The notes: a model not told the origin generated them from the sequence alone. Counted from the stretch's first letter, positions 34,041 through 44,127 are shown. The stretch: 64,000 nucleotides of DNA from a bacterium (GCA_035307765.1 DATGHU010000031.1:11573-75572); one strand, 5' to 3'. Numbers and translations are program-made.

Positions 34041-35276
34041 TTGAGAACGCGGGTCGTCGCGGCGATCGTCGGCACCGTGCTCCTCGTGGCCGTCGCTTTC
34101 GGCACCGGCTACCGGGCCGGGGGGCGTCAATACCTCGGCACGGCCGGCCAGTTCGGCGTGCTCCGGGAGATCGATCGCCTCGTACAGACCCGGTACATCG
34201 ACCGGCGCGTGACCGAGTCCCAGCTGGCCGATGGCGCCGCCCGTGGGTTGCTCGGAGCGGTGGGGGACCCCTACACGCGGTTTATGGACCCCGCGGCGTT
34301 CAAGGAGTTCCAGACGTCGAGCTTCGACGGACGATTTTCCGGAATCGGGATCATCATGGACCTCAAGGACGGGCAGGTCATCGTGGTGTCCCCAATCCCG
34401 GGCACCCCGGCGGCCCGTGCTGGCCTCCTGGCCGGGGACCGGATCGTCAAGATCGATGGGCACGCCACCCGCGACATGGCGCTGCAGCGGGCGGTTGGCC
34501 TGATCCGCGGGCCCAGCGGCACCGTCGTGCATCTGTCGGTGGCCCGCGGCAAGGGGACCCGGGACGTGGCCATCACCCGCGGCGTCATCCAGGCACCGAG
34601 CGTCACCGGCGATGAAGTGCTGGATGCCCCCACCCGGACCCGACTGCGGGCCTTGGGCGTCGCCTACTTCCGGGTGGTGACCTTCACGGAGACGACGGGC
34701 GATGAGTTCGTCCACGCGGTCAACACCGCGCTGGCGCGGTCCCCACGCGGCGTGCTGCTCGATCTCCGGAGCAACGGCGGCGGCCTCGTCGATTCGGCGA
34801 TCCGCGTCGCGGACGAGTTCGTCAGCCACGGACCGATCGTCTCGACCGTGGACCGCGACGGCCGGCGCACCGACGAGAACGCCAACGGGACCGCTCGCCT
34901 CCACCTGCCCGCGGTCGTCCTCGTCAACGAGTTCACGGCGAGCGCCTCGGAGATCGTGGCCGGAGCGCTGCAGGATGATCACCTGGCGATGCTCGTGGGG
35001 ACCCAGACGTTCGGGAAGGGGATCGTGCAGACCGTGTTTCCGCTGTCCGACGGCTCCGGCGTCGCGATCACGACCTACAAGTACCTCACCCCTTCCGGCC
35101 GTTCCATCCACCACATCGGGCTGACTCCCGATGTCAAGGTGGGGAGCCGGCTCGAGGGGAAGACCCCGGACGAGATCCGACGCATCGAAGCCCAGCAACT
35201 GACGAAGGCGATTGAAGTGCTCCGCAGCCGTATGACTGGGACCCCGATTCCGCCCGGTCCCGGATCTCACTCGTAG
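34041..35276 (+). CDS. ctpA: Carboxyl-terminal processing protease (S41)
   Basis: A ~411-residue envelope serine protease. After an N-terminal membrane anchor come a helical region with '[10 protein letters not shown]', a PDZ domain ('[33 protein letters not shown]') and the S41 catalytic core with Ser in '[16 protein letters not shown]' and Lys in '[12 protein letters not shown]'. The Ser-Lys dyad is intact. TTG 34041 sits after GGGAGG with ideal spacing and is preferred over ATG 34014. It is placed directly after ftsX, where Gram-positive-like genomes often carry a murein hydrolase then ctpA. Confidence 0.93.
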   Translation: MRTRVVAAIVGTVLLVAVAFGTGYRAGGRQYLGTAGQFGVLREIDRLVQTRYIDRRVTESQLADGAARGLLGAVGDPYTRFMDPAAFKEFQTSSFDGRFSGIGIIMDLKDGQVIVVSPIPGTPAARAGLLAGDRIVKIDGHATRDMALQRAVGLIRGPSGTVVHLSVARGKGTRDVAITRGVIQAPSVTGDEVLDAPTRTRLRALGVAYFRVVTFTETTGDEFVHAVNTALARSPRGVLLDLRSNGGGLVDSAIRVADEFVSHGPIVSTVDRDGRRTDENANGTARLHLPAVVLVNEFTASASEIVAGALQDDHLAMLVGTQTFGKGIVQTVFPLSDGSGVAITTYKYLTPSGRSIHHIGLTPDVKVGSRLEGKTPDEIRRIEAQQLTKAIEVLRSRMTGTPIPPGPGSHS

Positions 35277-35292
35277 ACGGAGGCGAATCCCG

Positions 35293-36567
35293 ATGGCGAA
35301 GAAGGACGCCGTGGTCACGGTCGCTCGAACCGATCCCTGGGAGGTCGCGCTGGAACAGTTTGCCGGCGCGGCGGACCTGCTCTCCCTGAAGCGGGGGGTG
35401 CGCGATCTGTTGAGCCACCCCAAGCGGGAGCTGACGGTACACTTTCCGGTGCAGCTGGAGGACGGGTCGGTTCGCGTGTTCACCGGGTACCGGATCCACC
35501 ACAGCACGGTCCTCGGGCCGACGAAGGGCGGGATTCGGTATCACCCCGATGTCACCCTCAACGAGATCCGCGCGCTGGCGATGCTGATGACGTGGAAATG
35601 CGCGGTGGTCGGGCTTCCGTACGGTGGGGCGAAGGGCGGGGTCGTGGTCAACCCCAAGGAGTTGTCCCAGGAAGAGCTGGAGCACCTCACCCGCCGCTAC
35701 GCGACGGAGATCTCGATGTTCATCAGCCCGGAGAGCGACATCCCCGCGCCCGACGTCGGCACCACCCCCCAGGTGATGGCTTGGATCATGGACACCTACA
35801 GCATGCACCGCGGGTACTCGGTGCCTGCGGTCGTGACCGGGAAGCCGATCTCGATCGGCGGTTCGCAGGGCCGGATCGAGGCCACCGGCCGCGGGGTGAT
35901 GATTGTCGCGCGCGAGGCGGCTCGGCACCTGGGGATGCCGGTCCCCGGGGCGCGGGTGGCCGTGCAGGGGTTCGGGAACGTCGGCAGCGTCGCCGCCTCG
36001 GTCCTGGCGGGGCAGGGGTGCCGGATCGTGGCGGCGAGCGACAGCCGGGGCGGGGTCCACAACGAGAAGGGCCTGGACCCGACCGATCTCCAGCGGCACA
36101 AAGAGCAGACCGGGACGGTGGCGGGCTACCGCGGAGGGGACGCGCTGACGAACGAGGAACTGCTCGAGGTCCCCTGCGAGATCCTCATCCCGAGCGCGTT
36201 GGAGGGGCAGATCACCGCACACAACGCGGCCCGGGTGAAGGCGCGGATCGTCGTGGAGGGCGCCAACGGTCCGACCACCCCGGACGCCGACGCCATTCTC
36301 AAAGAACACAAGGTGCTGGTCGTTCCCGACATCCTGGCCAACGCCGGCGGCGTGACGGTCTCCTACTTTGAGTGGGTGCAGGATCTGCAGTCGTTCTTCT
36401 GGACCGAAGAGGAGATCAACGAGCGGCTCGAGCGGATCATGGTCCGCAGTTTTCGCGAGGTGCTGGCGATGTCCCAGGAGCGGAAGGTGGACCTCCGCAC
36501 CGCCGCGCTGGTGCGGGCGGTGCAGCGGGTCGCCGATGCGCTGATGACGCGCGGCATCTACCCGTAG
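35293..36567 (+). CDS. gdhA: Glutamate dehydrogenase
   Basis: A 424-residue NAD(P)-dependent glutamate dehydrogenase interconverting glutamate and 2-oxoglutarate plus ammonia. The substrate-binding '[11 protein letters not shown]' and catalytic Lys in '[10 protein letters not shown]', '[14 protein letters not shown]' and the Rossmann '[12 protein letters not shown]' are canonical; '[14 protein letters not shown]' is also conserved. GGAGGCG precedes the ATG. It is followed by proline dehydrogenase and a deacylase, consistent with amino-acid catabolism. Coenzyme preference is not decided from sequence alone. Confidence 0.95.
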   Translation: MAKKDAVVTVARTDPWEVALEQFAGAADLLSLKRGVRDLLSHPKRELTVHFPVQLEDGSVRVFTGYRIHHSTVLGPTKGGIRYHPDVTLNEIRALAMLMTWKCAVVGLPYGGAKGGVVVNPKELSQEELEHLTRRYATEISMFISPESDIPAPDVGTTPQVMAWIMDTYSMHRGYSVPAVVTGKPISIGGSQGRIEATGRGVMIVAREAARHLGMPVPGARVAVQGFGNVGSVAASVLAGQGCRIVAASDSRGGVHNEKGLDPTDLQRHKEQTGTVAGYRGGDALTNEELLEVPCEILIPSALEGQITAHNAARVKARIVVEGANGPTTPDADAILKEHKVLVVPDILANAGGVTVSYFEWVQDLQSFFWTEEEINERLERIMVRSFREVLAMSQERKVDLRTAALVRAVQRVADALMTRGIYP

Positions 36568-36585
36568 CGCCTTCGGCCGGGCTCG

Positions 36586-37530
36586 ATGCTGCGGCCGATT
36601 TTCCTAGCGCTTTCGAAAAGGCCGGGGCTGGCGCGGCGCACCCTCCGCCATCCCGCCCTCCAAAGGGCGGCGCGCCGCTTCGTGGCCGGCGAGCAGCTCG
36701 ACGATGCGGTGGCGGCGGTTCGCGCGCTGAACTCGGCCGACCTCGCCGCGACGCTCGACTTCCTCGGCGAGAACACATCGACCCAAGCCGCGGCGGAGGG
36801 GAGCGCGTCGGCCTACCTCGACATCCTCGATACGCTGCGCCGCACCGGGGTCGACAGCACCCTGTCCCTGAAGCTGACCCAGCTCGGCCTGGATGTCGAC
36901 GACGCCGGGTGCGAAGCGCGGCTGGCGCGGCTCTTGGATCGCGCCGGCGAAACCTTTGTCCGCATCGACATGGAGGGGTCGGCCTACACCGAGCGGACCC
37001 TCCGGTTGTTCGAGCGGCTGTGGGCGGCGGGCCGCCGCAACGTGGGGGTCGTGATCCAGTCCTATCTCCGGCGCAGCGACGCGGACGTCGCCCGGCTGAT
37101 CGAGTTGGGCGCACGGGTCCGGCTGGTGAAGGGGGCGTACGCGGAGCCGCCGGCGATCGCGTTCCCCCACAAGCGCGACGTCGACGCCGCGTACGCGCGG
37201 TTGGCGGAGCGGCTGCTGCGCGATGGGGTGGATCCCGCGATCGCCACCCACGACGAACGCCTCATCGAGGGGGTCCGCCAATTCGCGACCGCCCGGGGGA
37301 TCGCTCCCAATCGATTCGAATTTCAAATGCTCTACGGCATCCGGCGGGACCTTCAGCTGCGACTCCGCGGCCAGGGATACCGGGTTCGGGTGTACGTCCC
37401 GTTTGGGGGGGAGTGGTTTCCGTATTTCATGCGCCGGCTCGCGGAACGTCCGGCGAATGTGATGTTCGTCGCGGCGAGCCTGCTGCGCGACCGTGGCGGA
37501 CGCCAACCCGCAGCGGGGCGGGTGCGCTGA
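36586..37530 (+). CDS. Proline dehydrogenase
   Basis: A 314-residue stand-alone FAD-dependent proline dehydrogenase (PutA PRODH domain), oxidising proline to pyrroline-5-carboxylate at the membrane. The signature barrel motifs are 'FVRIDMEGSAYTERT', 'RLVKGAYAEPP', 'ATHDERL', 'FEFQMLYGIRRD' and 'RVYVPFGGEWFPYFMRRLAERPAN'. No P5C dehydrogenase domain or adjacent gene is present, unlike many proline operons. It starts 18 bases after gdhA and is probably cotranscribed with it, linking proline and glutamate oxidation. Confidence 0.93.
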   Translation: MLRPIFLALSKRPGLARRTLRHPALQRAARRFVAGEQLDDAVAAVRALNSADLAATLDFLGENTSTQAAAEGSASAYLDILDTLRRTGVDSTLSLKLTQLGLDVDDAGCEARLARLLDRAGETFVRIDMEGSAYTERTLRLFERLWAAGRRNVGVVIQSYLRRSDADVARLIELGARVRLVKGAYAEPPAIAFPHKRDVDAAYARLAERLLRDGVDPAIATHDERLIEGVRQFATARGIAPNRFEFQMLYGIRRDLQLRLRGQGYRVRVYVPFGGEWFPYFMRRLAERPANVMFVAASLLRDRGGRQPAAGRVR

Positions 37531-37647
37531 GCGCCGGAGAAGCCGCAGGGCTTGGCGAGGACGATGCGGAACCCTTTCCGCGCGGCCCGATCCAGCCCCC
37601 GCGGAACCGCCCGCACGGGTGTCTTCGGAGGGATCCGGCGGCCGGAC

Positions 37648-37665
37648 CGTGCGAGTGTTCGCACG
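37648..37665. promoter_or_regulatory. Perfect inverted repeat in gap before the M20 gene
   Basis: CGTGCGA-gtgt-TCGCACG forms a perfect 7-base stem with 4-base loop in the 282-base gap between proline dehydrogenase and the M20 deacylase. No T-run follows, and a dyad of this kind could be a repressor site or a transcript hairpin. No other feature was seen in this gap apart from the GGCGAGGAGGAGAC ribosome-binding site near 37795. Confidence 0.35.
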
Positions 37666-37812
37666 CCCCCGACTCCCCACATCTTCCGGAGATGCGTCCG
37701 CACCCGGCGCGATCCTGGCGGGCCGCTCGAGCGGTCGTTGACCGGGGTGGAGCGGCACCGCTCCCCCGAACCCTGCACGGCCCGGGGGAGCCCGGCGAGG
37801 AGGAGACCGCAG

Positions 37813-39087
37813 ATGACACCCAAGACCCACAGCCAGATCATCGCCGCCGTGGAGGAGCGGCGGGACGAGGTGGTGGCCTTCCTGCAGCGCCTGGTCCAAT
37901 ACGACAGCGTCACCGGTAACGAAGCCGCAATTCAAAACTTCGTCGCGGAGCACCTCCGGGGGCTGGCCCTGACGGTGGACCAGTTCGACACGGACCCGGA
38001 GGCCCTCCGGCAGTACCCCGGGTTTCTCGAGCCGGAAAAGTCCTTTGCCGGCCGCCCCAACGTGGTGGGCGTGTGGCCGGGCGCCGGCGGCGGTCGGTCC
38101 CTCCTGCTCAACGGTCACGTCGACACCGTGCCGTTGGAGCCGGTCGCCGAATGGGTGCACGGCCCGCTGTCGGGATCCGTGGTCGATGGTCAGGTGTGGG
38201 GCCGGGGCGCCTCCGACATGAAGGGGGGGGTGGCGGCGATGACCATGGCCGTCGCCATCTTGAAGGAGATGGGGGTGCGGCTCGGCGGCGACGTTACCCT
38301 CGAGTACGTCGTGGATGAGGAACGGACCGGGCTCGGGACGCTGGCGTGCGTGCACCGCGGGTATCGGGCGGATGCCGGCATCTGTTGCGAGACCAGCGAT
38401 CTTGAGGTCATGCCCGCGTGCATCGGCCGGATGTGGTTCACCGTGCACGTGCGGGGCAAGCCCACCGGCATCTCGACGCGATGGGAGGGCGTGAGCGCCA
38501 TCGACAAGGCGATGAAAGTGGTCGAGGCGGTGGAATCGCTGGAGGCGATGCGCATCCAGGATCTGCACCACCCCCTCTATCCCGACAACCGGGGCGCGCT
38601 CCCCTGCGCGGTGACGATGTTTCAGGCGGGGACGTTCCCGAGCATCACGCCGGAAGACGCGACGCTGCGCGGCAGCCTGGGGTTGATGCCCTACGAAGAT
38701 CCCGTGCAGGTGGAGGCCCAACTGAAAGAACAGATCCTGCGCGTCTGCGCCGCGGATCCCTGGCTGCGGCACAACCCCGTGGAGGTGACGACGACGGGGG
38801 GGTACGTGGCGGCCGGGGCGGAGATCCCCGTCGAGCATCCCATCGTTCAGACGGTCAACCGGTCCTTCCAGCGGGTCGCGGGCCATGCCCCGGTGCTGGG
38901 CGCGCGGATGGGAGCCTCCGACACCCGCTTCCTGATCACGCTGGGGCACACGCCGACCGTGATCTTCGGCCCCGGACCGACCAGCCAGATGCACGCGATG
39001 AACGAGTCCGTTCCCGTCGAAAATGTGATCATCGCGACCAAGGTGTTGGCGCTGGCCGTCCACGACTGGTGCGGGGAGCCGGGATAG
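37813..39087 (+). CDS. M20 family deacylase (ArgE/DapE-like)
   Basis: A 424-residue zinc-dependent amidohydrolase. The two zinc-site motifs are 'LLNGHVDTVPLEP' (His, Asp), 'GRGASDMKGGVAAM' (bridging Asp) and 'YVVDEERTGLGT' (catalytic and ligand Glu); a late His is in 'TSQMHAMNESV'. The order and length fit the ArgE/DapE group, which hydrolyses N-acyl amino acids or succinyl-diaminopimelate. Lack of clustering with arginine or lysine genes points to a scavenging deacylase. ATG 37813 begins the conserved helix; upstream frame is low complexity. Confidence 0.9.
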   Translation: MTPKTHSQIIAAVEERRDEVVAFLQRLVQYDSVTGNEAAIQNFVAEHLRGLALTVDQFDTDPEALRQYPGFLEPEKSFAGRPNVVGVWPGAGGGRSLLLNGHVDTVPLEPVAEWVHGPLSGSVVDGQVWGRGASDMKGGVAAMTMAVAILKEMGVRLGGDVTLEYVVDEERTGLGTLACVHRGYRADAGICCETSDLEVMPACIGRMWFTVHVRGKPTGISTRWEGVSAIDKAMKVVEAVESLEAMRIQDLHHPLYPDNRGALPCAVTMFQAGTFPSITPEDATLRGSLGLMPYEDPVQVEAQLKEQILRVCAADPWLRHNPVEVTTTGGYVAAGAEIPVEHPIVQTVNRSFQRVAGHAPVLGARMGASDTRFLITLGHTPTVIFGPGPTSQMHAMNESVPVENVIIATKVLALAVHDWCGEPG

Positions 39088-39120
39088 GTCCGATCGGGGA
39101 GGTCGGCGGTCGCCGCGCCG

Positions 39121-39882
39121 TCAGCCCAGGAACAGTCGATCCGGGTCGAGCGTCCGGAGGACGCGCAGTTCTTCGTCGGTCGGAGCCTGGAGCCGGATCA
39201 GCTCCGGAGCGGCCGGCAGATCGAACCCCGTCCGCTCCCGCACCTGGTCGACCGTCACGCCCGCCTGGAGCCCGTCGAGCCGCATCTGCTTGGTCTGCGG
39301 GTCGAAGCGCATCAGGGCAAGGTCGGTGACGACCGTGCTGATGGTTCCGAACAGCAGCCCCGCTCGGCGGCGGGCGTCTCCGCCCTCGAGGTAGCCGGGG
39401 CTGGTGACGAAATCGACCCGCTCGACGAACCGCCGCCGCTCGTGCATGGTGACGATGAAGATCTCCCGGCAGTGCGTGATGATATCGCAGGCCCCCCCGC
39501 TGCCCGGCAGGCGGACCCGCGGACGCTCGGGCGGTCCGATCACGCTGGTGTTGATGTTGCCGTGCCGATCGACCTGGGCGCCGCCGAGGAAGCCGTAGTC
39601 GAAGAACCCGCGCTGGGCGTAGAGGAACGTTTGGGTGATCGACAGCAGCATCATCGCCCGGTTGCCGGCGCGCATCTCGTTCGTGGAGATCGGCAGCCGC
39701 CCGGGGACGGCCTCCAGCCCGACGACGCCGCCTTCCACGACGATCGTCAGGTCCGGCGCGTGGGTCGACTTCGCCAGCACGGACGCCAGCAGCGGGGTGC
39801 CGACGCCGGCAAACACGATCTTGTGGTCGGTGAGCAGCCGGCTGGCGGTTGCGGCGAGGAGTTCCGGTGCGCTGTAGGCCAT
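39121..39882 (-). CDS. CoA-transferase subunit B (glutaconate CoA-transferase type)
   Basis: A 253-residue beta-type subunit of a class I CoA-transferase, or an IpdB-like CoA hydrolase subunit. Recognisable are 'LTIVVEGGVVGLEAVPGRLPISTNEMRAGNRA', 'GFFDYGFLGGAQVDRHGNINTSVIG' and 'GSGGACDIITHCREI'. It lies one base downstream of subunit A, and both end the six-gene operon that begins with the hydroxylase. It would activate a carboxylic acid as its CoA thioester or cleave a ring in a CoA-bound product. The catalytic Glu was not assigned with certainty. Confidence 0.85.
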   Translation of the reverse strand: MAYSAPELLAATASRLLTDHKIVFAGVGTPLLASVLAKSTHAPDLTIVVEGGVVGLEAVPGRLPISTNEMRAGNRAMMLLSITQTFLYAQRGFFDYGFLGGAQVDRHGNINTSVIGPPERPRVRLPGSGGACDIITHCREIFIVTMHERRRFVERVDFVTSPGYLEGGDARRRAGLLFGTISTVVTDLALMRFDPQTKQMRLDGLQAGVTVDQVRERTGFDLPAAPELIRLQAPTDEELRVLRTLDPDRLFLG

Positions 39883-39883
39883 G

Positions 39884-40825
39884 CTAGCGTGTGAGCTCCC
39901 GCGCGGCCCGTTGCTGGCGGTGCAGCCGATCGGCCCCGAAGCGCTCGAGGTAGGCGTCGAACGTGTCGGGTCCGTAGACGTACTCGTCCAGGTACGTGCG
40001 CGCCGCGTCGACGCCCCCGGCGTTCACCCCGCGGGCGTACGTGCCGATGTGATCGAGGTCCGCCTCGTAGAGACCGTAGCACTCGTGCGGGTAGGCGCCG
40101 AAGGGGGCCTCCACCACCGCATCCACGGCGAAGAACGGGATCGCCGTGCGGTCGGCGGTCTGTCGGATCTCATCGGTGGAGACGATCTGCTCGGCGCTGA
40201 GGATCACGGTCGACGCGGCCGCGGCCAGGTCCGCATCCATGTGCGGGTATCCATCGATCTGGGCGTTGCCGAAGCAGTCGGCCCGGTGGACGTGGATGAT
40301 CGCCACGTCCGGGAAGAGCGCGGGAACCAGGCACAGCGTCTCCCCCGTGAACGGGCAGGTCATCGTCCGCGCGCCCGCCGGGGTGAGCAGGTCCGAGCCG
40401 AGCATCGACAGCGTGGGGAGGAACGGCACGCCCATCGCCGCGGCCCGGTACCGCAGGCCGAGGGCGAGATGGCTCCACTCCTCGAAGCGGGCCCGACCGT
40501 TTTCGACATACTCCCTCGTGATCCGCGACAAGCCCCACGGCAGGCCGATCCCGATCCAGGACGTGACCAGTGTGCGGGTCGCTCCCGCCACCAGGAAGAG
40601 CTCTCCCTCGTAGCACATCAGGTTGCGCGACAGGGTGAGGTTGACGCGCCGCGCCCGTAGGATCTCGCGCAGGATGACGAGGGGCGTCCGTGAGTACAGA
40701 CAGCCTCCGATGGCGACGTGGTGCCCATCCCGCACCAGCTGGGCGGCGTCGTGTGCCGGCATGCGCTTATCGCGGAGCGAGCGGTCCTTCGCCTCCAGGT
40801 GCCGCCGGGCTTCGACGAACGTCAT
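39884..40825 (-). CDS. CoA-transferase subunit A (glutaconate CoA-transferase type)
   Basis: A 313-residue alpha-type subunit. 'VRDGHHVAIGGCLYSRTPLVILREILRARRVNLTLSRN' matches the start of the GctA/IpdA/CatI fold, and 'LGSDLL' with 'PFTGETLCLVPALFPDVAIIHVHRADCFGNAQIDGY' continues it. The ATG at 40825 gives the normal length; the longer frame upstream is Arg-rich and out of family. It immediately precedes subunit B and follows the flavin oxidoreductase by 26 bases. Together they suggest CoA-linked catabolism of the hydroxylated product. Confidence 0.86.
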   Translation of the reverse strand: MTFVEARRHLEAKDRSLRDKRMPAHDAAQLVRDGHHVAIGGCLYSRTPLVILREILRARRVNLTLSRNLMCYEGELFLVAGATRTLVTSWIGIGLPWGLSRITREYVENGRARFEEWSHLALGLRYRAAAMGVPFLPTLSMLGSDLLTPAGARTMTCPFTGETLCLVPALFPDVAIIHVHRADCFGNAQIDGYPHMDADLAAAASTVILSAEQIVSTDEIRQTADRTAIPFFAVDAVVEAPFGAYPHECYGLYEADLDHIGTYARGVNAGGVDAARTYLDEYVYGPDTFDAYLERFGADRLHRQQRAARELTR

Positions 40826-40851
40826 CGCGCGGTCCCGGGGCCCCGCGGCGG

Positions 40852-41826
40852 TCACGCCGGCGCTCCGGCGATCCTCCCGCGGAGGCGCGGCAGGATCTCG
40901 CGGCTGATCACGTCGAGCTGGTCCAGCCGGTAGTCGTAAGGGACCAGGACGATGTGCTCGACGCCGGCGGCGATGTGTGCGGCGAGCTGCTCGGCGCACT
41001 GGTCCGGGGTGCCGCGGATCGAGCTGTCGGGGGTGGACTCGCTCCAGGGGGCCACGTCGAAGTACCGCGCCAGGAAGTCCCGCACGCCCCGGTCCGCCTC
41101 CTCAAATGAGGGCGCCACGTAGATCGGGAGCTGGCTGACGTTTTGGAGCTCGGCCGGATCGCGTCCGACCTCTTCGGTGAGCGATCGGATCTTGGCCCAG
41201 GTTTTGCGGAAGCTCTCCGGCGTGTAGAAGTAGGTCAACCATCCGTCGCCGTGGCGGGCCAGCCGGCGGAGCACCACGTCCACGTAGCCTCCGAAGAGGA
41301 TGGGCGGTCGCGGCCGCTGGAAGGGTTTGGGCAGCATCACCGACCGGTTGAAGACGTAGCCGTCCGCCGTCCCGGTCACCTGATCCTCGCTCCAGAACCG
41401 CTTGAGGATCTCGAGGTTCCGGACGAAGATTTTCCCCCGCTCCTTGAAGGGCACCCCACAGGCCTCAAACTCCCGCTCGTACCAACCGCCGGCGACCCCA
41501 AAGATCAGCCGCCCTTTGGAGATGTGGTCGAGGCTGGTCAGCACCTTGGCCAAGACGACGGGGTTGCGCAGAGGCAGCACGAAGACTCCCGTGCCCAGCT
41601 GCAGCCGCTCGGTTTTCATGGCGAGCGCGGTGAGGGTGGTGAGCGACTCGAGGTAGGGGAAGGGCCGCTTCGAACCCAGCAGGATGTGATCCCAGACCCA
41701 CGCCGATTCGAAGCCCAGGGACTCCGCCCGCGCCGCGAACGCCACGATCTCGTCGATGCTGGGTTCCTCAGGGTAGGGGGTGAAGTTCTTGAGCGCGACC
41801 CCGAATCGAACCTCCCGTCCCGTCAT
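40852..41826 (-). CDS. LLM-class (luciferase-like) flavin oxidoreductase
   Basis: A 324-residue single-domain luciferase-like TIM barrel. Motifs include 'FAARAESLGFESAWVWDHILLGS', 'LQLGTGVFVLPLRNPVVLAKVLTSLDHISKGRLIFGVAGGW' and 'PPILFGGYVDVVLRRLARHGDGW'. These proteins use FMN or F420 and catalyse monooxygenation or dehydrogenation. The start ATG shares one base with the stop of the molybdenum subunit (TGATG), so it is coupled to the hydroxylase and probably acts in the same pathway. Cofactor is not determined here. Confidence 0.9.
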   Translation of the reverse strand: MTGREVRFGVALKNFTPYPEEPSIDEIVAFAARAESLGFESAWVWDHILLGSKRPFPYLESLTTLTALAMKTERLQLGTGVFVLPLRNPVVLAKVLTSLDHISKGRLIFGVAGGWYEREFEACGVPFKERGKIFVRNLEILKRFWSEDQVTGTADGYVFNRSVMLPKPFQRPRPPILFGGYVDVVLRRLARHGDGWLTYFYTPESFRKTWAKIRSLTEEVGRDPAELQNVSQLPIYVAPSFEEADRGVRDFLARYFDVAPWSESTPDSSIRGTPDQCAEQLAAHIAAGVEHIVLVPYDYRLDQLDVISREILPRLRGRIAGAPA

Positions 41827-44126
41827 CAGGTCACCTCCGGAGTGGTGCCCCCGGCCCCGCGGCCCCGTGCCTCGAGGGCCGTAAACACCCCCTCCGGGGC
41901 GATCGGGAGGTCCAGCGGGCGGACGCCCACCGCATCATACACCGCGCTGGCGATCGCCGGGGGGGGCGGCCCGGTGGGCGGCTCCCCGATCCCCCGTGCG
42001 TGAAACGGGCCCTTGCCTTCGCCGGACTCCACCGCGATCGGCTGGACGTCCGGGACGTCGAGGGCAGTCGGGATGAGATAGTTGGCGAACAGGGTGGTGA
42101 GGTTATTGCCCTCCTCGAGCGTGATCTCCTCCAGCAGCGCCTGACCGATTCCCATCACGGCGCCCCCTTGGATCTGGCCGGCGACGCTTTGGGGGTTGAT
42201 CGCGCGTCCCACGTCGTGGCACGCCGCGTGTTTGAGCAGGGTGACGGTTCCCGTTTCCGTATCGACCTCGACCTCGACGGCGTGGCAGCCGAAGGTGTAG
42301 TCGGGAAAGGTCTTCCCCTGTCCCGTCTCCAAATCCACCGGCGGGGCCTGTTCTCCGCGGAACACCGACAACTGCGCGGTGGACACGCCGCGGCGGCCGC
42401 ACTCCGCAATGACCCGGGCCAGGGCGATCCTCCGGTCCGGACTTCCCGCGACCCGCACCTGGTCATCGGCGAACTGCAGATCCGTCTCCGCGGCCTCGAG
42501 CAACCCCGCCGCGACCGGGGCGACGGCCGCGCGCAGCTCGCGCGCCGCCTGCCACACCGCGTTCCCCGACATGTAGAGCTGTCTCGTGGCGAACGTGCCG
42601 CCGGTCAACGGGGTGCGGGCGCTGTCGCCGATGTGCACGGCAACGCGGTCCAGCGACACGCCGAGCTCCTCCGAGGCGATCTGCGCCAGCACCGCCGCCT
42701 GGCCCCCGCCGAGGTCGGTCACCCCCGCGCGGATGACGAGCGACCCGTCCGCCTCGAACCCGATCCACGCGCCGGCCTGATCCCGGAACCAGACGGTGCG
42801 CCCGTACGGCTGGATGTTGCAGGCGAAGCCGCGCCCCACCCTCGCCGACGTCCGGGAAGGGCGGCTGCGCTCGCCCAGCGCCTCCACCGCGGCGCGGCAG
42901 ACCTCGGGCAGCGCCACGTGCGTCTCCAGCGCCTCGCCGGTGGGCAGGCGGTCTCCTTTCCTGAGGAAATTGCGCGCACGGAACTCGAGCGGGGGAATCC
43001 CCAGCCGCTCCGCCAGGAGGTCCATCTGCGACTCATAGGCGAAGGTCACCTGCATCGCCCCGAACCCGCGCATCGCGCTGGTCGGTACGTTGTTGGTGAA
43101 CACCGCCTTGGCGTCGATGCTGACGTGGGGCACGCGGTACGGTCCGACGCCCACCACCAGCGCGGCGAACAGCACGCGCGGGCTGAGGAGCGGGAAGGGC
43201 CCGGCGTCCCCGAGCAGCGTCATCTCCTGCGCCACCAGTTCTCCGTTCCGGGTTGCCCCCGTCCGGCAGCGCATCAGGAGCGGGTGGCGCTTGGGTCGCG
43301 CCAGGAGCGATTCCTGCCGGCTCCAGACCATGCGCACCGGCTGCCGCGTCTTCCACGCCAGCAGGGCCACGTACGGTTCGACCGTCATGTCTTCCTTGCC
43401 GCCGAACCCCCCGCCGAGGAACGGCGCGATCACGCGCACCCGGTTGTGCGGGAGCCCGAGGATCTCCGCGATCTCGCGGAAGTGCTCGATCACCTGCGTC
43501 GCCGCGCGGACGGTGACGATGCCGTTGTCGTCCACCCAGGCCACGCCCGCCTCCGGTTCCAGGTAGGCGTGGTCCACTCGCTGGGTGCGGTACGTTCGCT
43601 CGACCACGGCATCGGCCCGCCGGAACCCCTCGTCCAGGTCCCCCTGCCGCAACCGCCAGTGGATGAGCACGTTGTCCCGATCCGGATGCACCCGGAGCGC
43701 GTCGGGGGCGAGCGCCGCTTCGATGTCGAACACGCCGGGCAGCGGCTCGTAGTCGACGTCGATCGCCTCGACCGCCGCGCGGGCCTGCACGTCGGAAGCC
43801 GCCGCCACCAGCGCGAGCGGCTGTCCTTGGTAGCAGACCCGGTCCGCGGCCAGGACCGGGGTGGCAAACGGGGCCCGGTTCGTCCCGGTGGCGTCTTCGT
43901 GGGTGGCGTTACAGGGGACGTCCTCCGCGGTGAGCACGGCGGCGACCCCCGGCAGGCCGCGCGCCCGAGTGGCATCGATCCGTCTGATCCGGGCAACCGG
44001 GTAGATGGAGCGGAGGATGCGGCCGGCCAGCATCCCGGGAAGGCTCCAGTCGGCCGCGTAGAGGGTGGCCCCCTCGACCTTGTCGGCCACGTCGAAGCGC
44101 GGCAGCGCCTTGCCGACGATCCTCAT
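41826..44126 (-). CDS. Xanthine-dehydrogenase family, molybdopterin-binding large subunit
   Basis: A 766-residue molybdenum hydroxylase subunit. 'FLGGGFGGKEDMT' is the pyranopterin-binding glycine motif, 'SAMRGFGAMQVTFAYESQMD' the central motif, 'GGQAAVLAQIASEELG' the Gln loop, and the C-terminal 'GIGEPPTGPPPPAIASAVYDAVG' carries the catalytic Glu. It has no CO-dehydrogenase active-loop Cys motif, so it is not a CoxL. Family enzymes hydroxylate aromatic rings, purines, N-heterocycles or reduce 4-hydroxybenzoyl-CoA. It is third in its operon, with 2Fe-2S and FAD partners transcribed just before. Confidence 0.93.
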   Translation of the reverse strand: MRIVGKALPRFDVADKVEGATLYAADWSLPGMLAGRILRSIYPVARIRRIDATRARGLPGVAAVLTAEDVPCNATHEDATGTNRAPFATPVLAADRVCYQGQPLALVAAASDVQARAAVEAIDVDYEPLPGVFDIEAALAPDALRVHPDRDNVLIHWRLRQGDLDEGFRRADAVVERTYRTQRVDHAYLEPEAGVAWVDDNGIVTVRAATQVIEHFREIAEILGLPHNRVRVIAPFLGGGFGGKEDMTVEPYVALLAWKTRQPVRMVWSRQESLLARPKRHPLLMRCRTGATRNGELVAQEMTLLGDAGPFPLLSPRVLFAALVVGVGPYRVPHVSIDAKAVFTNNVPTSAMRGFGAMQVTFAYESQMDLLAERLGIPPLEFRARNFLRKGDRLPTGEALETHVALPEVCRAAVEALGERSRPSRTSARVGRGFACNIQPYGRTVWFRDQAGAWIGFEADGSLVIRAGVTDLGGGQAAVLAQIASEELGVSLDRVAVHIGDSARTPLTGGTFATRQLYMSGNAVWQAARELRAAVAPVAAGLLEAAETDLQFADDQVRVAGSPDRRIALARVIAECGRRGVSTAQLSVFRGEQAPPVDLETGQGKTFPDYTFGCHAVEVEVDTETGTVTLLKHAACHDVGRAINPQSVAGQIQGGAVMGIGQALLEEITLEEGNNLTTLFANYLIPTALDVPDVQPIAVESGEGKGPFHARGIGEPPTGPPPPAIASAVYDAVGVRPLDLPIAPEGVFTALEARGRGAGGTTPEVT

Positions 44127-44127
44127 C

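Noticed and set aside
32871-35507. Long antisense open frame (878 codons) over ftsX and ctpA
   Set aside because: Low-complexity translation and opposite strand to recognised genes.
41826-44126. CO dehydrogenase large subunit (CoxL)
   Set aside because: The CoxL active-loop Cys motif is absent; other motifs fit broader xanthine-dehydrogenase family.
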